Positions 17,937-25,445 of a DNA stretch of 61,118 nt are shown piece after piece. Position 1 is the stretch's first letter. Each line of letters starts with the position of its first letter. The DNA is from a virus. The notes below the pieces were generated by a model, which did not search any database, was not told the DNA's origin, and saw only the letters and a list, made by a program, of their open reading frames with translations. The position numbers were made by a program, and so were the translations under genes. The stretch lies in the IMG/VR virus record IMGVR_UViG_3300024264_000034, positions 1 through 61,118 of that record; one strand, written 5' to 3'.

Positions 17937-19006
17937 ATGTAAATAATATCTAATGAATCTTTTGTAAAATATTTATCAAGGTCTCCTAAGCACCCGGATC
18001 GATTAGTATACTCCCATTTTACTAAATCATTTAAATCTTTTACTTTTCTTTTAGGAATGTCAAAATCCTTTAACAACTTATCCCACATAAATACAGTTTG
18101 GCCGCCTTTTAATTTTTCTATCATTCTGCTTTTACCTTCCAAATCATTGTCAAAGAAATATCTTGCAGTAGGTATTTCATTAAATTCAATTATTTGTTTT
18201 TTAACTCCAGTTAATCCTATAGAATTATTCATAAACATTGCATCTATAGGACCTTCAAAAATAGAAAAGTCCCGTGACATATCAACTGTTAATATTCCAA
18301 ATAACATTGATATTTTATTTAAGTTATCCAGCTCTTCTTCTGTAACACCTAGCTTTAATTTTAACCTATCATATATTCTTTCAATATTCCACGTTTTATA
18401 TTTAGGACCACCATTACCACCTAAGTCTCTAGTTTGGAATCCTAATATTTTACCCTCAGGAGTTAAATTAAAAACATATAGTTCTCTACGTCTAGGATCA
18501 AATCCAAACCTTTCTGTCTTATGATGGAGTAATCTACTTTTTAAATAAGGGTACGCTTGGTATGTTAACGTGTTAATTGGATATACATTAAAACCTAATG
18601 CTATTTCATCAAAAGTTAATGCTAATTCTTTTGCTTTATCAAAAAGATAAAAATCTAGATTTTCACCTAATGAAAAATGTTTTCGGTTTTCTTTAATATA
18701 ATTAATAACATTAACTCTATCATCACCTTCAAAATTTTCATTATGTTCTGCCAAGAATACATCTAAAGATGCATGAGCAGAGCAATTATAACAATGAAAG
18801 AATAAATCATTCCAATAAATATTACCTCTCTTTTTTCTAGGAGTATCATGCGAATCACCACAATAAGGGCAGGCAAAATTTAGCCTACCTTTACTCTCCA
18901 GTATTCTTCTTTTCTCTGGATGAGTATGGTTAGTATGAAGAACTCGGACCACCTTATCAATGATCCGAGCTTTCATTTCAGAAGATATTATTACTTCTTC
19001 TGCCAT
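17933..19006 (-). CDS. 61: DNA primase, gp61-like
   Basis: A 357-residue primase. The zinc ribbon is C46-x2-C49 and C72-x2-C75 (CPYCGD, CYNC). The Toprim catalytic residues appear as FEGPID (E251) and FDND (D286, D288). This is the DnaG/gp61 layout without a helicase domain. It makes RNA primers for lagging-strand synthesis with a separate gp41-type helicase, which is not in the window. It lies 5 nt downstream of gene 32 and overlaps the next gene by 4 bases, so it is probably co-transcribed with the recombination genes. Confidence 0.9.
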   Translation of the reverse strand: MAEEVIISSEMKARIIDKVVRVLHTNHTHPEKRRILESKGRLNFACPYCGDSHDTPRKKRGNIYWNDLFFHCYNCSAHASLDVFLAEHNENFEGDDRVNVINYIKENRKHFSLGENLDFYLFDKAKELALTFDEIALGFNVYPINTLTYQAYPYLKSRLLHHKTERFGFDPRRRELYVFNLTPEGKILGFQTRDLGGNGGPKYKTWNIERIYDRLKLKLGVTEEELDNLNKISMLFGILTVDMSRDFSIFEGPIDAMFMNNSIGLTGVKKQIIEFNEIPTARYFFDNDLEGKSRMIEKLKGGQTVFMWDKLLKDFDIPKRKVKDLNDLVKWEYTNRSGCLGDLDKYFTKDSLDIIYI

Positions 19007-19011
19007 ACTTA

Positions 19012-19938
19012 TTAAAGATCTAAACCATTAATGAAATCATCAAAGTCATCTTTCTTTTCTTCACCTGCTGCAACAGGTTCAGCTTTAGGAGTTTCCTTTG
19101 TTTCAGTTGTTGCCTTCGTGGCAGCAGCTTCAGTAACTTTAGTATTTACTGGTGCTGGTTTTGATCTAGTGATATTTTGAATTGAATCACCAGGGGATGC
19201 GAATTGAGATAATACATTCATTACCTTTCCTCGTATTACATCATCCCATGCCTTGTAACCCCAAGATGTTAAATCCGGAGCATCCTTTAATAAATCCAAT
19301 ATTGCTTTACGACTAGCATCATCATCAGATACTGCTTCACCATTGATTGTCATTGGAGATTTATTACCGTGGAATTTACTTGAATCATAATTAGGGAATC
19401 CACCTTTCTTTGAAATTACTAATTCAAAATTCTTTCCTTCAAACGGATCAAATACTTGAGTAGGTTCATCAAATTGAGGATTAAGTTCTTCATCAATTTT
19501 TGTTTTGATTTTATAACCAAACTTCATGATTTTAACTTGTCCTTCAAGGTCTCTATTTTGTGGATCCTTTATGATTTGTACCAATGCATAGAATACTTCT
19601 CTACGCTTTAAACCTTCTGACATCTTTTTATCTACAGCAGATTCAGAGTTTCTTAGTTTAAAGAACATATCCTGTACAGGACATTTTTCTCCAACCGTTG
19701 AAGGGGAATCAGCGAAAAAGCCGTTTCCTTCTCTGTCTTCTAACCAATAGACATACTTTCTTTCAAATGGTTTTCTTGGGTTTTTTGCATTAGGTAGAAA
19801 CCTAATTAAAGAACGGTAAGTTCCGTCCTGTCCTTGATCTGGTTTAGGTGAATAAAGATCACTCCCTGCGGAAGATGGTCTTTCACCAGTGTCTAAATCT
19901 TTTACACTTACGTTAAAAATGTCAAATTCGTTTGCCAT
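19012..19938 (-). CDS. 32: Single-stranded DNA-binding protein gp32
   Basis: A 308-residue protein. The core carries the conserved YRSLIRFLPN, KYVYWLED and FFADSPSTVGEKCPVQDMFF blocks of T4-like gp32. A low-complexity Ala/Thr/Lys/Glu linker (about 255-295) leads to the acidic C-terminal tail DDFDDFINGLDL, which recruits replication proteins in this family. Only one cysteine (C86) is present, so the zinc site of T4 gp32 (His plus three Cys) is absent. The known role is coating ssDNA in replication and recombination. Its 163-nt leader carries a hairpin and repeats that suggest autoregulation. Confidence 0.92.
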   Translation of the reverse strand: MANEFDIFNVSVKDLDTGERPSSAGSDLYSPKPDQGQDGTYRSLIRFLPNAKNPRKPFERKYVYWLEDREGNGFFADSPSTVGEKCPVQDMFFKLRNSESAVDKKMSEGLKRREVFYALVQIIKDPQNRDLEGQVKIMKFGYKIKTKIDEELNPQFDEPTQVFDPFEGKNFELVISKKGGFPNYDSSKFHGNKSPMTINGEAVSDDDASRKAILDLLKDAPDLTSWGYKAWDDVIRGKVMNVLSQFASPGDSIQNITRSKPAPVNTKVTEAAATKATTETKETPKAEPVAAGEEKKDDFDDFINGLDL

Positions 19939-19943
19939 GTTAA

Positions 19944-20042
19944 TTGCCTTTTTTTGTTATTAATTTATGTTATGATAACAAACCTCCATATCTAAACGCC
20001 TTTTAATTTATTGCCTATTTACTTCGCCTTGTTATCGCCTTT
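19944..20042 (-). promoter_or_regulatory. Five AGGC repeats in gene 32 leader (candidate autogenous operator)
   Basis: In the minus-strand leader the motif (A)AGGC(G/A) occurs five times, at plus-strand GCCT positions 19946, 19998, 20013, 20026 and 20037. The last copy is directly upstream of the ATG. Four are spaced 11-15 nt apart in otherwise A/T-rich, unstructured RNA. T4 gp32 represses its own translation by cooperative binding to such a leader. The operator role here is inference. Confidence 0.5.
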
Positions 20043-20043
20043 T

Positions 20044-20070
20044 AAAAGTACCAAACTTTTTAGTACCTTT
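20044..20070 (-). promoter_or_regulatory. 5'-end hairpin of gene 32 mRNA
   Basis: Minus-strand AAAGGTACT, AAA, loop AAG, TTT, GGTACTTTT can fold into a 12-bp stem with two G-U pairs. It starts a few nt after the promoter-like box, so it would sit at the mRNA 5' end, comparable in position to the pseudoknot nucleation site of T4 gene 32 mRNA. A weak terminator for the GroES gene is the alternative. Confidence 0.5.
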
Positions 20071-20072
20071 GT

Positions 20073-20084
20073 TTATTATATATC
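20073..20084 (-). promoter_or_regulatory. Late-promoter-like box of gene 32
   Basis: Minus-strand GATATATAATAA, unusually far (135 nt) from its ATG at 19938; it implies a long 5' leader that contains the hairpin and the AGGC repeats. Confidence 0.5.
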
Positions 20085-20101
20085 TCACAAGATAGTTTGT
20101 T

Positions 20102-20386
20102 TCAGACTATTTGTACATTTTTATCTATTATTGCAGTAATATCTCTTTCTCTTAAACTTAATATAATTTCTTTATTGTATTTAATTTCCATGCCTGCTAA
20201 ATCATGAAAAAGAACTTTCATTCCTATTTTAAAATCAGTATCTTTAACAGATTCCCCTATTCCTATTATAGTACCTGCATAAGGTGGAGCAAACTGCCCG
20301 TCTTTTTTTAATAAAATTATACTACCTTTTTTGTCAGGTTGCTCATCCTGTTTTAAAAATATTCTATTTCCTAAAGGTTTTATCAT
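20102..20386 (-). CDS. GroES-like cochaperonin
   Basis: A 94-residue protein of the GroES family. It starts MIKPLGNRIFLKQDE, continues with a mobile-loop region (DKKGSIILLKKDG) and YAGTIIGIGE, then FKIGMKVLFHDLAGMEIKYN and a final strand ending TAIID. These match GroES block by block. In T4 the analogous gp31 replaces GroES to fold the major capsid protein with host GroEL; here the same role is inferred. This one is more GroES-like in sequence than gp31. It lies upstream of gene 32. Confidence 0.85.
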   Translation of the reverse strand: MIKPLGNRIFLKQDEQPDKKGSIILLKKDGQFAPPYAGTIIGIGESVKDTDFKIGMKVLFHDLAGMEIKYNKEIILSLRERDITAIIDKNVQIV

Positions 20387-20471
20387 TTTATTTTAATTTT
20401 TTTTATAGAAAGCTGAAACAAAATTACTAAGTTGCAATATAATTTTTAACTATTCAATGTTAGAAAAGTAT

Positions 20472-21131
20472 CTAGTTACTAGCTTTTAAGGCTTTAAGTA
20501 TAAAGTAGGCATCAACGATGTCATCAATGGGTTTAGGTATTTTTGTGCTGAAGTCTTTTCCTTGGCACCATTTCCAAAGTTTAGTGCTCCTTAAGCTCTT
20601 ATCATTAAGAACATCATTTTGAAATGCTTCAGCCATATAATGTTTATTAGCATTTCCTTTGCCTGCTAACTTTTTTACATGAGACGGTTGATACACTGAT
20701 AAATTTTCTATAGAGTACTTATCTATTAATGCCTTTCTTAAAAATGTATTATATTGAATGATATCTATAAATGAGTTACCTTTAGAACCATAAGAGAATC
20801 CTTCTAGCCCAACCGCTACTTTATCACCTTCAAATAGTGTAGAAAAAATTCCAACCATTAGTGAACTAATATTACCAGCATCTTCTAACTTCTGCCTCTC
20901 TCTCGGTAAAAATTCTTTACTTGTAACCTCTCTATTATATGGAAATCCTAATAGAGCATTACTATCTATTAATTCTTTATGCACACTAAACGCTTTAGGT
21001 ATTTTTCTACCTTCGTCGTCCCATATACGATTCCCGTAATTAAAAAAAGTTATAAAGTGATATTGCCCATCATTAGTTTCAACGCATGCGCCTGGGCTAT
21101 TTAAAGAAAAATCAATTCCTATTCGAATCAT
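20472..21131 (-). CDS. RuvC-like Holliday junction resolvase
   Basis: A 219-residue RNase H-fold nuclease. GIDFSLNSPG supplies D7, VGLEGFSYG supplies E110 and PIDDIVDAYF supplies D203/D204 and D207, the D-E-D-D order of RuvC. The segment QPSHVKKLAGKGNANKHYM matches the conserved RuvC helix region before the last aspartates. The expected role is cutting branched recombination or packaging intermediates, a job done by gp49 in T4. Its neighbours are gp32, primase and UvsY/UvsW, consistent with recombination-dependent replication. Confidence 0.8.
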   Translation of the reverse strand: MIRIGIDFSLNSPGACVETNDGQYHFITFFNYGNRIWDDEGRKIPKAFSVHKELIDSNALLGFPYNREVTSKEFLPRERQKLEDAGNISSLMVGIFSTLFEGDKVAVGLEGFSYGSKGNSFIDIIQYNTFLRKALIDKYSIENLSVYQPSHVKKLAGKGNANKHYMAEAFQNDVLNDKSLRSTKLWKWCQGKDFSTKIPKPIDDIVDAYFILKALKASN

Positions 21132-21136
21132 TATAA

Positions 21137-21493
21137 TTATATTCTCTTACCGATGACTGCACCTAATGCAGCACCAACAAGACGTGAGGTTAATAAATCA
21201 TAAAGAGCACCTTTAGTAACACCTAATACTTTAGCTACTGCTTTACCTATTGTTTTCCCTAATGCAAATCCAGTTAATCCACCAAATATACTTCCTAGGA
21301 TACCTTCATTAATTATTTCTTCAACACAATCTTCTAAGTTCTTACCTTCTTTTTGTGCTTCTAATATTCTATCAACTGTTGAATCTATTGCAGCTTCCTG
21401 TTCTTCAGTAAGGTCATGAGCTTCATTCATCAGCAGCATTACGTCAGTTGCCTCATTATGATTTTCGGTTAAGTAATCTTTAAAGGTTTTCAT
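21137..21493 (-). CDS. Glycine-zipper protein with capsid-targeting-like N-terminus
   Basis: A 118-residue protein in two parts. Residues 1-63 are acidic and helical, beginning MKTFKDYLTE, with candidate gp21-type sites LMNE24|A and IINE63|G. Residues 64-118 are hydrophobic with regular small-residue spacing (GILGSIFGGLTGFALGK, LVGAALGAVIGK), a glycine-zipper pattern typical of membrane-inserting or pore-forming helices. Cleavage at E63 would free exactly the hydrophobic part. A head-packaged, membrane-active peptide delivered on infection is an attractive inference. A structural core peptide is the alternative. Confidence 0.65.
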   Translation of the reverse strand: MKTFKDYLTENHNEATDVMLLMNEAHDLTEEQEAAIDSTVDRILEAQKEGKNLEDCVEEIINEGILGSIFGGLTGFALGKTIGKAVAKVLGVTKGALYDLLTSRLVGAALGAVIGKRI

Positions 21494-21508
21494 TTGTGTT
21501 CTTTATTT

Positions 21509-21520
21509 GTTTATATATTA
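21509..21520 (-). promoter_or_regulatory. Late-promoter-like box (TAATATATAAAC)
   Basis: Minus-strand TAATATATAAAC about 16 nt before the ATG at 21493. The block AATATATAAACAAAT is identical to that before the amidoligase gene (48378). Confidence 0.55.
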
Positions 21521-22072
21521 GGTTATGTTAACTACTACATCCAATATGTTATAACCGAATGTAACGTCAAAGGTTTGGAACTCTATAGTATTACTTGAGA
21601 AGTTTAGATCTAACGCACCTATTTCTGTAATAAACATATCTTTAAGTTGAACTGTTACAAATACAGTACCATCAGCATCTAACATTTGTACACCAACTCC
21701 TTCCGGTAAATAAGGGTGCTTTCCGCTTAATTTATAATAATAATCAAACATTTCTACAGCCATCCAATAATTAACATACCCGTCAAATGCTTGCATTGTA
21801 ACAGTCATAGTCTTATCAAATAATTGTTGCTTTGGTACACTAGACCTAAATGCTCTCTGATTACCTGGATAATCTACTTGTGTAACCGCATCAAACGAAG
21901 GCCCTGGTAAATTAAGAGATTGTATTCCATAATTCCAATAATCAATAGGTTCTTTAATTAGCCCACCTGGAATTCTTGTAAGAAACGGTTTATACTTACT
22001 AGCTATTTCTTTAGGTATAAAATTTCTAGGGAAGTCAAATTTAAACTGATTATTTCTTGCGCTTAATATCAT
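21518..22072 (-). CDS. gp19-like tail-tube-fold protein
   Basis: A 184-residue protein. The C-terminal segment ITEIGALDLNFSSNTIEFQTF plus DVTFGY parallels the end of T4 gp19 (VGELQLDW...NEIQTFEVTLALDY), and TMTVTMQAFDGYVNYWMA matches the middle of the tail-tube fold. Tail tube protein proper, or a baseplate or tube-initiator relative, are both possible because gp19, gp48 and gp54 share this fold. No sheath gene (gp18) is adjacent, as would be expected next to gp19 in T4, so a specialised tube-like protein is as likely. Confidence 0.65.
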   Translation of the reverse strand: MILSARNNQFKFDFPRNFIPKEIASKYKPFLTRIPGGLIKEPIDYWNYGIQSLNLPGPSFDAVTQVDYPGNQRAFRSSVPKQQLFDKTMTVTMQAFDGYVNYWMAVEMFDYYYKLSGKHPYLPEGVGVQMLDADGTVFVTVQLKDMFITEIGALDLNFSSNTIEFQTFDVTFGYNILDVVVNIT

Positions 22073-22078
22073 AATTTA

Positions 22079-23059
22079 TTAATATCTATCTCTGTCGTCA
22101 AATTCTCTACTATCCTTAATATAGGATGAGTATGAAACATCGTTATTTCCTACTGTATAGTTTTGTAAATTTTTTGAAGCTGATTTATAAAATGCAACTT
22201 TTTGCGATTTTGTTTGTGCAACTGTCGCTGCTTCACGTATGGCTCTAATTTGCTGTCTCTTTTTAATCTGTAACGTACTAATCCTTTGTGCTAATCTGGC
22301 CCTCTGTTGTATTAATCTTATTTTAGAAGATTTTAAATCTTTAGTAAGTTCAGCTATTTCATTTGTTAATTCTTCATTACTATTTTGTAAAGATTGTATA
22401 ACTACGGCATCTTCTGACGCGGAAGTTACTAATTCAGCATTCTCGGCTTTAAGTTTTGTAATCTCATCTTGTAATCTACCAAGCAATATACTATATTCAA
22501 CTCGCGCCTCTTCAATTTGTCTTGTTAAAGTTATTCTATTAGCATCGTCTACAGATAACCATATACCTTGATATAAAACCGATTCATCTGATGTTGACCC
22601 ATCAGACGAATCAATCATTTTTGTAGAAATATAAAAATTATTATTAGATAAAGCTAATATTTTTTTACTATCAGATCTAGTTATTCTAAAAAGAACTTCT
22701 CCTTGTGATAAATCCACTTCATCAACTTGTGTATGATTTAAAATATCAATATCATCTTTATCTCCAATAAAGTTTAAATATAAATTTCCAACATTACTTA
22801 GATCAATAGGTTTATCTTCACCGTCAACTTCATCATATAATGTAAAAAGATAATAATCATCAAACTGTGATATTCTTATCATACCATCACCTTGTGGTAA
22901 TGGTTCTTCATTAACTGATAAATTAACAAATCTTTGATAAAATTCCTTTTCAGTTTTAGTCAAAGATATATTAGTTCTTACACCACCGACTACCTGTTTA
23001 GTTGAGGCTTTCTTTTGTATTTGTTCAGCCTCCGATAATTTATTTTGTTTCGCTGCCAT
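22079..23059 (-). CDS. Virion-type protein with long coiled coil
   Basis: A 326-residue protein. Residues 30-175 are beta-rich (ISQFDDYYLFTLYDE, LYLNFIGDKDDIDIL). Residues about 178-275 form a strong coiled coil (EITKLKAENAELV, EELTNEIAELTKDLKSSKIR) followed by a basic tail. Its start lies 20 nt inside the end of the upstream 458-aa gene and its stop is 6 nt before the gp19-like gene, so it belongs to the tail operon. A baseplate-peripheral or tube-associated fibre is possible; no family was recognised. Confidence 0.6.
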   Translation of the reverse strand: MAAKQNKLSEAEQIQKKASTKQVVGGVRTNISLTKTEKEFYQRFVNLSVNEEPLPQGDGMIRISQFDDYYLFTLYDEVDGEDKPIDLSNVGNLYLNFIGDKDDIDILNHTQVDEVDLSQGEVLFRITRSDSKKILALSNNNFYISTKMIDSSDGSTSDESVLYQGIWLSVDDANRITLTRQIEEARVEYSILLGRLQDEITKLKAENAELVTSASEDAVVIQSLQNSNEELTNEIAELTKDLKSSKIRLIQQRARLAQRISTLQIKKRQQIRAIREAATVAQTKSQKVAFYKSASKNLQNYTVGNNDVSYSSYIKDSREFDDRDRY

Positions 23060-24416
23060 TATTCTGTGTTATTGTTTGTATTTTGACTGGGGAGATTGCA
23101 GCCTTAACTTTTATTCTATCCCTGAACGTTGTTACATAACTAGTTTTTACTACCAATTTTTCAACTATTTGTTCGGATGTGTCTGCTGATGTACTTGCCC
23201 CGCCAGTTCCTACTACTATCTGTTTTCCAGTATCATTATTAATTCTATTATATACATTGGCTACAGTTGGTACTACACCTAAATTAATTTGAATCATCTG
23301 TCTTCCATATTTCTGTGTATCAAATGAAGTTAATTTAGCATTTTTAATTATTTGTGTAGCATCAGCTTTATTGTATAATCTTAATACATAATTTATTGAA
23401 AAGGAAACTGCACTATTTGCATTTTTAATAATAGGCCTAAATAATACAGGTTCATCAAAGTCAGTGTCTTGTGATATCACTTGAAAACTAGTTTGTGTAA
23501 ATACCTGCCCTACTTGTTCAGTAACACTTATTTCATGAAATACCATATATTGCCCACCTGATGAATTTAATTGTGCAATAAAGTTACTAAATGAAGATCC
23601 TGTAACTTGCCCTGATAATTCAAAATAATCACCTGCTTCTGATTGAATTACTTGCGCATATAAATTATCATAGATATCTCTATTTAAAATTGATACAGAA
23701 TTAATTTCTTGCATTTCATAAAAACTATATGCATTTTCAACAATAGTTTCATAAATACCTGTAGCCTTGAGGGTAATAGGTGGAGTACCTAAAAATCCTT
23801 GCCCTTCAGTAATTTTATAAGCTACACCATTAGGCTGTGCTGCATCAAATAAATTATTCATAAAGAATAATGACGGGACTCTCCATTCAATATATGTAGC
23901 GTATAATTTATCAGCAATTAATAAAGGATCAGGATTAAATGTAGGTGTATCTGTTTTTAAAAAATTAATAGACGAAAGATTTAACATTACACCATCTCTC
24001 CTAGGTGCTAAAGTTTCAAATACAATCCCATCAAAACCTTCAAAACTAAATCCTGAAATAAAATGAATTCTTATTTTATCATAAGCAACGTCCAACTGAG
24101 GTGTGAATGTTTGTAAAAGATTTGCACTATCAGTTAGCTCCGGGCTATAATCATTATAAGGAACACCTATATCTGTATCTAATGAAACATACTGCGTTTT
24201 AGCTTCATTGTTAGATGCTGCCGAGATATCTCTATAGTTACCCATTATTGCTGAAACACTATCAGTATTAAAGAAATAAGTTCCTTTAGTATTAGCATCT
24301 CTCATAAGCTCAATAGGATACGTAGCAGTATTAAACGTAGTAGGTGTTGCCTGACTAGTATAAACATACTCTATAAGTATTTGCTCAGATATTTGTATAA
24401 ATCTTGATGATTCCAT
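23040..24416 (-). CDS. Predicted virion protein
   Basis: A 458-residue protein with no family I recognise. The start MESSRFIQISEQILIEYVYTS is followed by beta-rich, polar sequence and a Ser/Thr/Gly stretch near residue 405 (VVGTGGASTSADTSEQ). There are no transmembrane or catalytic motifs. Its 3' end overlaps the coiled-coil gene by 20 nt. Its place among baseplate-periphery genes and its composition suggest a structural role. It ends in a basic, beta-looking strand (DRIKVKAAISPVKIQTIT). Confidence 0.55.
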   Translation of the reverse strand: MESSRFIQISEQILIEYVYTSQATPTTFNTATYPIELMRDANTKGTYFFNTDSVSAIMGNYRDISAASNNEAKTQYVSLDTDIGVPYNDYSPELTDSANLLQTFTPQLDVAYDKIRIHFISGFSFEGFDGIVFETLAPRRDGVMLNLSSINFLKTDTPTFNPDPLLIADKLYATYIEWRVPSLFFMNNLFDAAQPNGVAYKITEGQGFLGTPPITLKATGIYETIVENAYSFYEMQEINSVSILNRDIYDNLYAQVIQSEAGDYFELSGQVTGSSFSNFIAQLNSSGGQYMVFHEISVTEQVGQVFTQTSFQVISQDTDFDEPVLFRPIIKNANSAVSFSINYVLRLYNKADATQIIKNAKLTSFDTQKYGRQMIQINLGVVPTVANVYNRINNDTGKQIVVGTGGASTSADTSEQIVEKLVVKTSYVTTFRDRIKVKAAISPVKIQTITQNNGSETK

Positions 24417-24430
24417 TCTATTCTATTTAT

Positions 24431-25204
24431 TTACCATTGTAAAAACTTTGGTGTGTAATTTAAACCAACCCCAACATAAGGAGTAACCCCGTTACCGCTT
24501 AATCCTACACCTAGCTGTAAACCTAATCCTAGTGTTTTTCTATTTTGGTATTGTAAATCTTTAAATGCTTTACTGCTTTGATCAATTAATATACCTTCAG
24601 CACTATTAAATGTAGTACCAGGATAATCTGTTGAAATATTAACAAATAATTCTTTTGTTTTATTATCCCTAGTTAAAGCAGCAGATAAAAATATATTCTG
24701 ATTTAAGTCTATTTTAGCATTACCAAAATCTATATAAGTACCGTCAATCTCATAAGGTACAAAAACACCAACCTTTCTAAAACTTTTGCCCCATGAAGCC
24801 GTATCTGAAAATGTTAAAGCAGAATTAAAATTACCTACAACAGTATCAAGCACAGTAACTGGTACTTCTACGATTACTTCCTTAATAACAGTTTCAGTCT
24901 TAATTATAGTTAAAGGTGGCTTTTCTTTTTCAAAATCTAATTTGTCTTCTACCTCTTCTAATGTTAAACTTAATGCCCTTATCTCCGCTGCCGCATTACC
25001 ATTTTTATCTATATAGTTTTCAATAGTATCTAATGAAGCTTTCCAATTATTTTCAATTCTACTTGCCTCACCTCTAGCGGCATCAGTAGCATTACATTGC
25101 CTAAGTAATAAAATAAAAAGCAAAACAATTCCACCAAATAAAAACATCCTAGTGTTTTTTGGATCTGTTAAAACGCCAAGAATATTTTTAATAATTAAAA
25201 TCAT
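24431..25204 (-). CDS. Membrane-anchored coiled-coil protein, possible spanin-like
   Basis: A 257-residue protein. Residues 20-35 are one strong transmembrane helix (FLFGGIVLLFILLL) with a short N-terminal cytoplasmic part. A coiled coil covers about 40-95, followed by Val/Thr-rich beta sequence and a C-terminal glycine-rich beta segment (GLGLQLGVGLSGNG, YVGVGLNYTPKF) that resembles an outer-membrane beta-hairpin. The inner-membrane anchor plus periplasmic coil plus outer-membrane-like end would fit an envelope-spanning lysis (unimolecular spanin-like) protein of a Gram-negative host. A tail-associated role is the alternative. It overlaps its upstream neighbour by 4 nt. Confidence 0.55.
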   Translation of the reverse strand: MILIIKNILGVLTDPKNTRMFLFGGIVLLFILLLRQCNATDAARGEASRIENNWKASLDTIENYIDKNGNAAAEIRALSLTLEEVEDKLDFEKEKPPLTIIKTETVIKEVIVEVPVTVLDTVVGNFNSALTFSDTASWGKSFRKVGVFVPYEIDGTYIDFGNAKIDLNQNIFLSAALTRDNKTKELFVNISTDYPGTTFNSAEGILIDQSSKAFKDLQYQNRKTLGLGLQLGVGLSGNGVTPYVGVGLNYTPKFLQW

Positions 25205-25434
25205 TTAATATACTTCATTAATTTATTAGGAGTTACTTCAGTAGCTCCATATTTTTTTGCAATTTTATCTATAAACCTTTTTTCTTTACCTTTCATTTGA
25301 TCTACTTCTTCAAATAAACCATCTCTTTTCTTAGCTAAACTTTGAATACTTTTTTGCATTAAGTCTAATGAAAGTTGAATTTCCCTATACCTACTAACAT
25401 ATCCATTAAGTTCTTTTATTTCTTTTTTTGTCAT
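25201..25434 (-). CDS. Small coiled-coil protein
   Basis: A 77-residue helical protein from the ATG at 25434 (MTKKEIKELNGYVSRY...). A longer reading begins at a TTG at 25461 inside the upstream gene, but the ATG is preferred because it avoids that overlap and has an A-rich leader. Heptad-like stretches (LDLMQKSIQSLAKKRDGLFEEVDQM) suggest a coiled coil. It overlaps the membrane protein gene by 4 nt, so the two are probably translated together; a lysis or chaperone partner is possible. The function is unknown. Confidence 0.55.
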   Translation of the reverse strand: MTKKEIKELNGYVSRYREIQLSLDLMQKSIQSLAKKRDGLFEEVDQMKGKEKRFIDKIAKKYGATEVTPNKLMKYIK

Positions 25435-25445
25435 TTTAAAAATAT

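Noticed and set aside
20044-20070. Reading the gene 32 hairpin simply as a terminator of the GroES gene
   Set aside because: The stem is followed by TTTTAAAA, a short U run, and the hairpin lies just downstream of a promoter-like box; kept as a leader element with this as the alternative.
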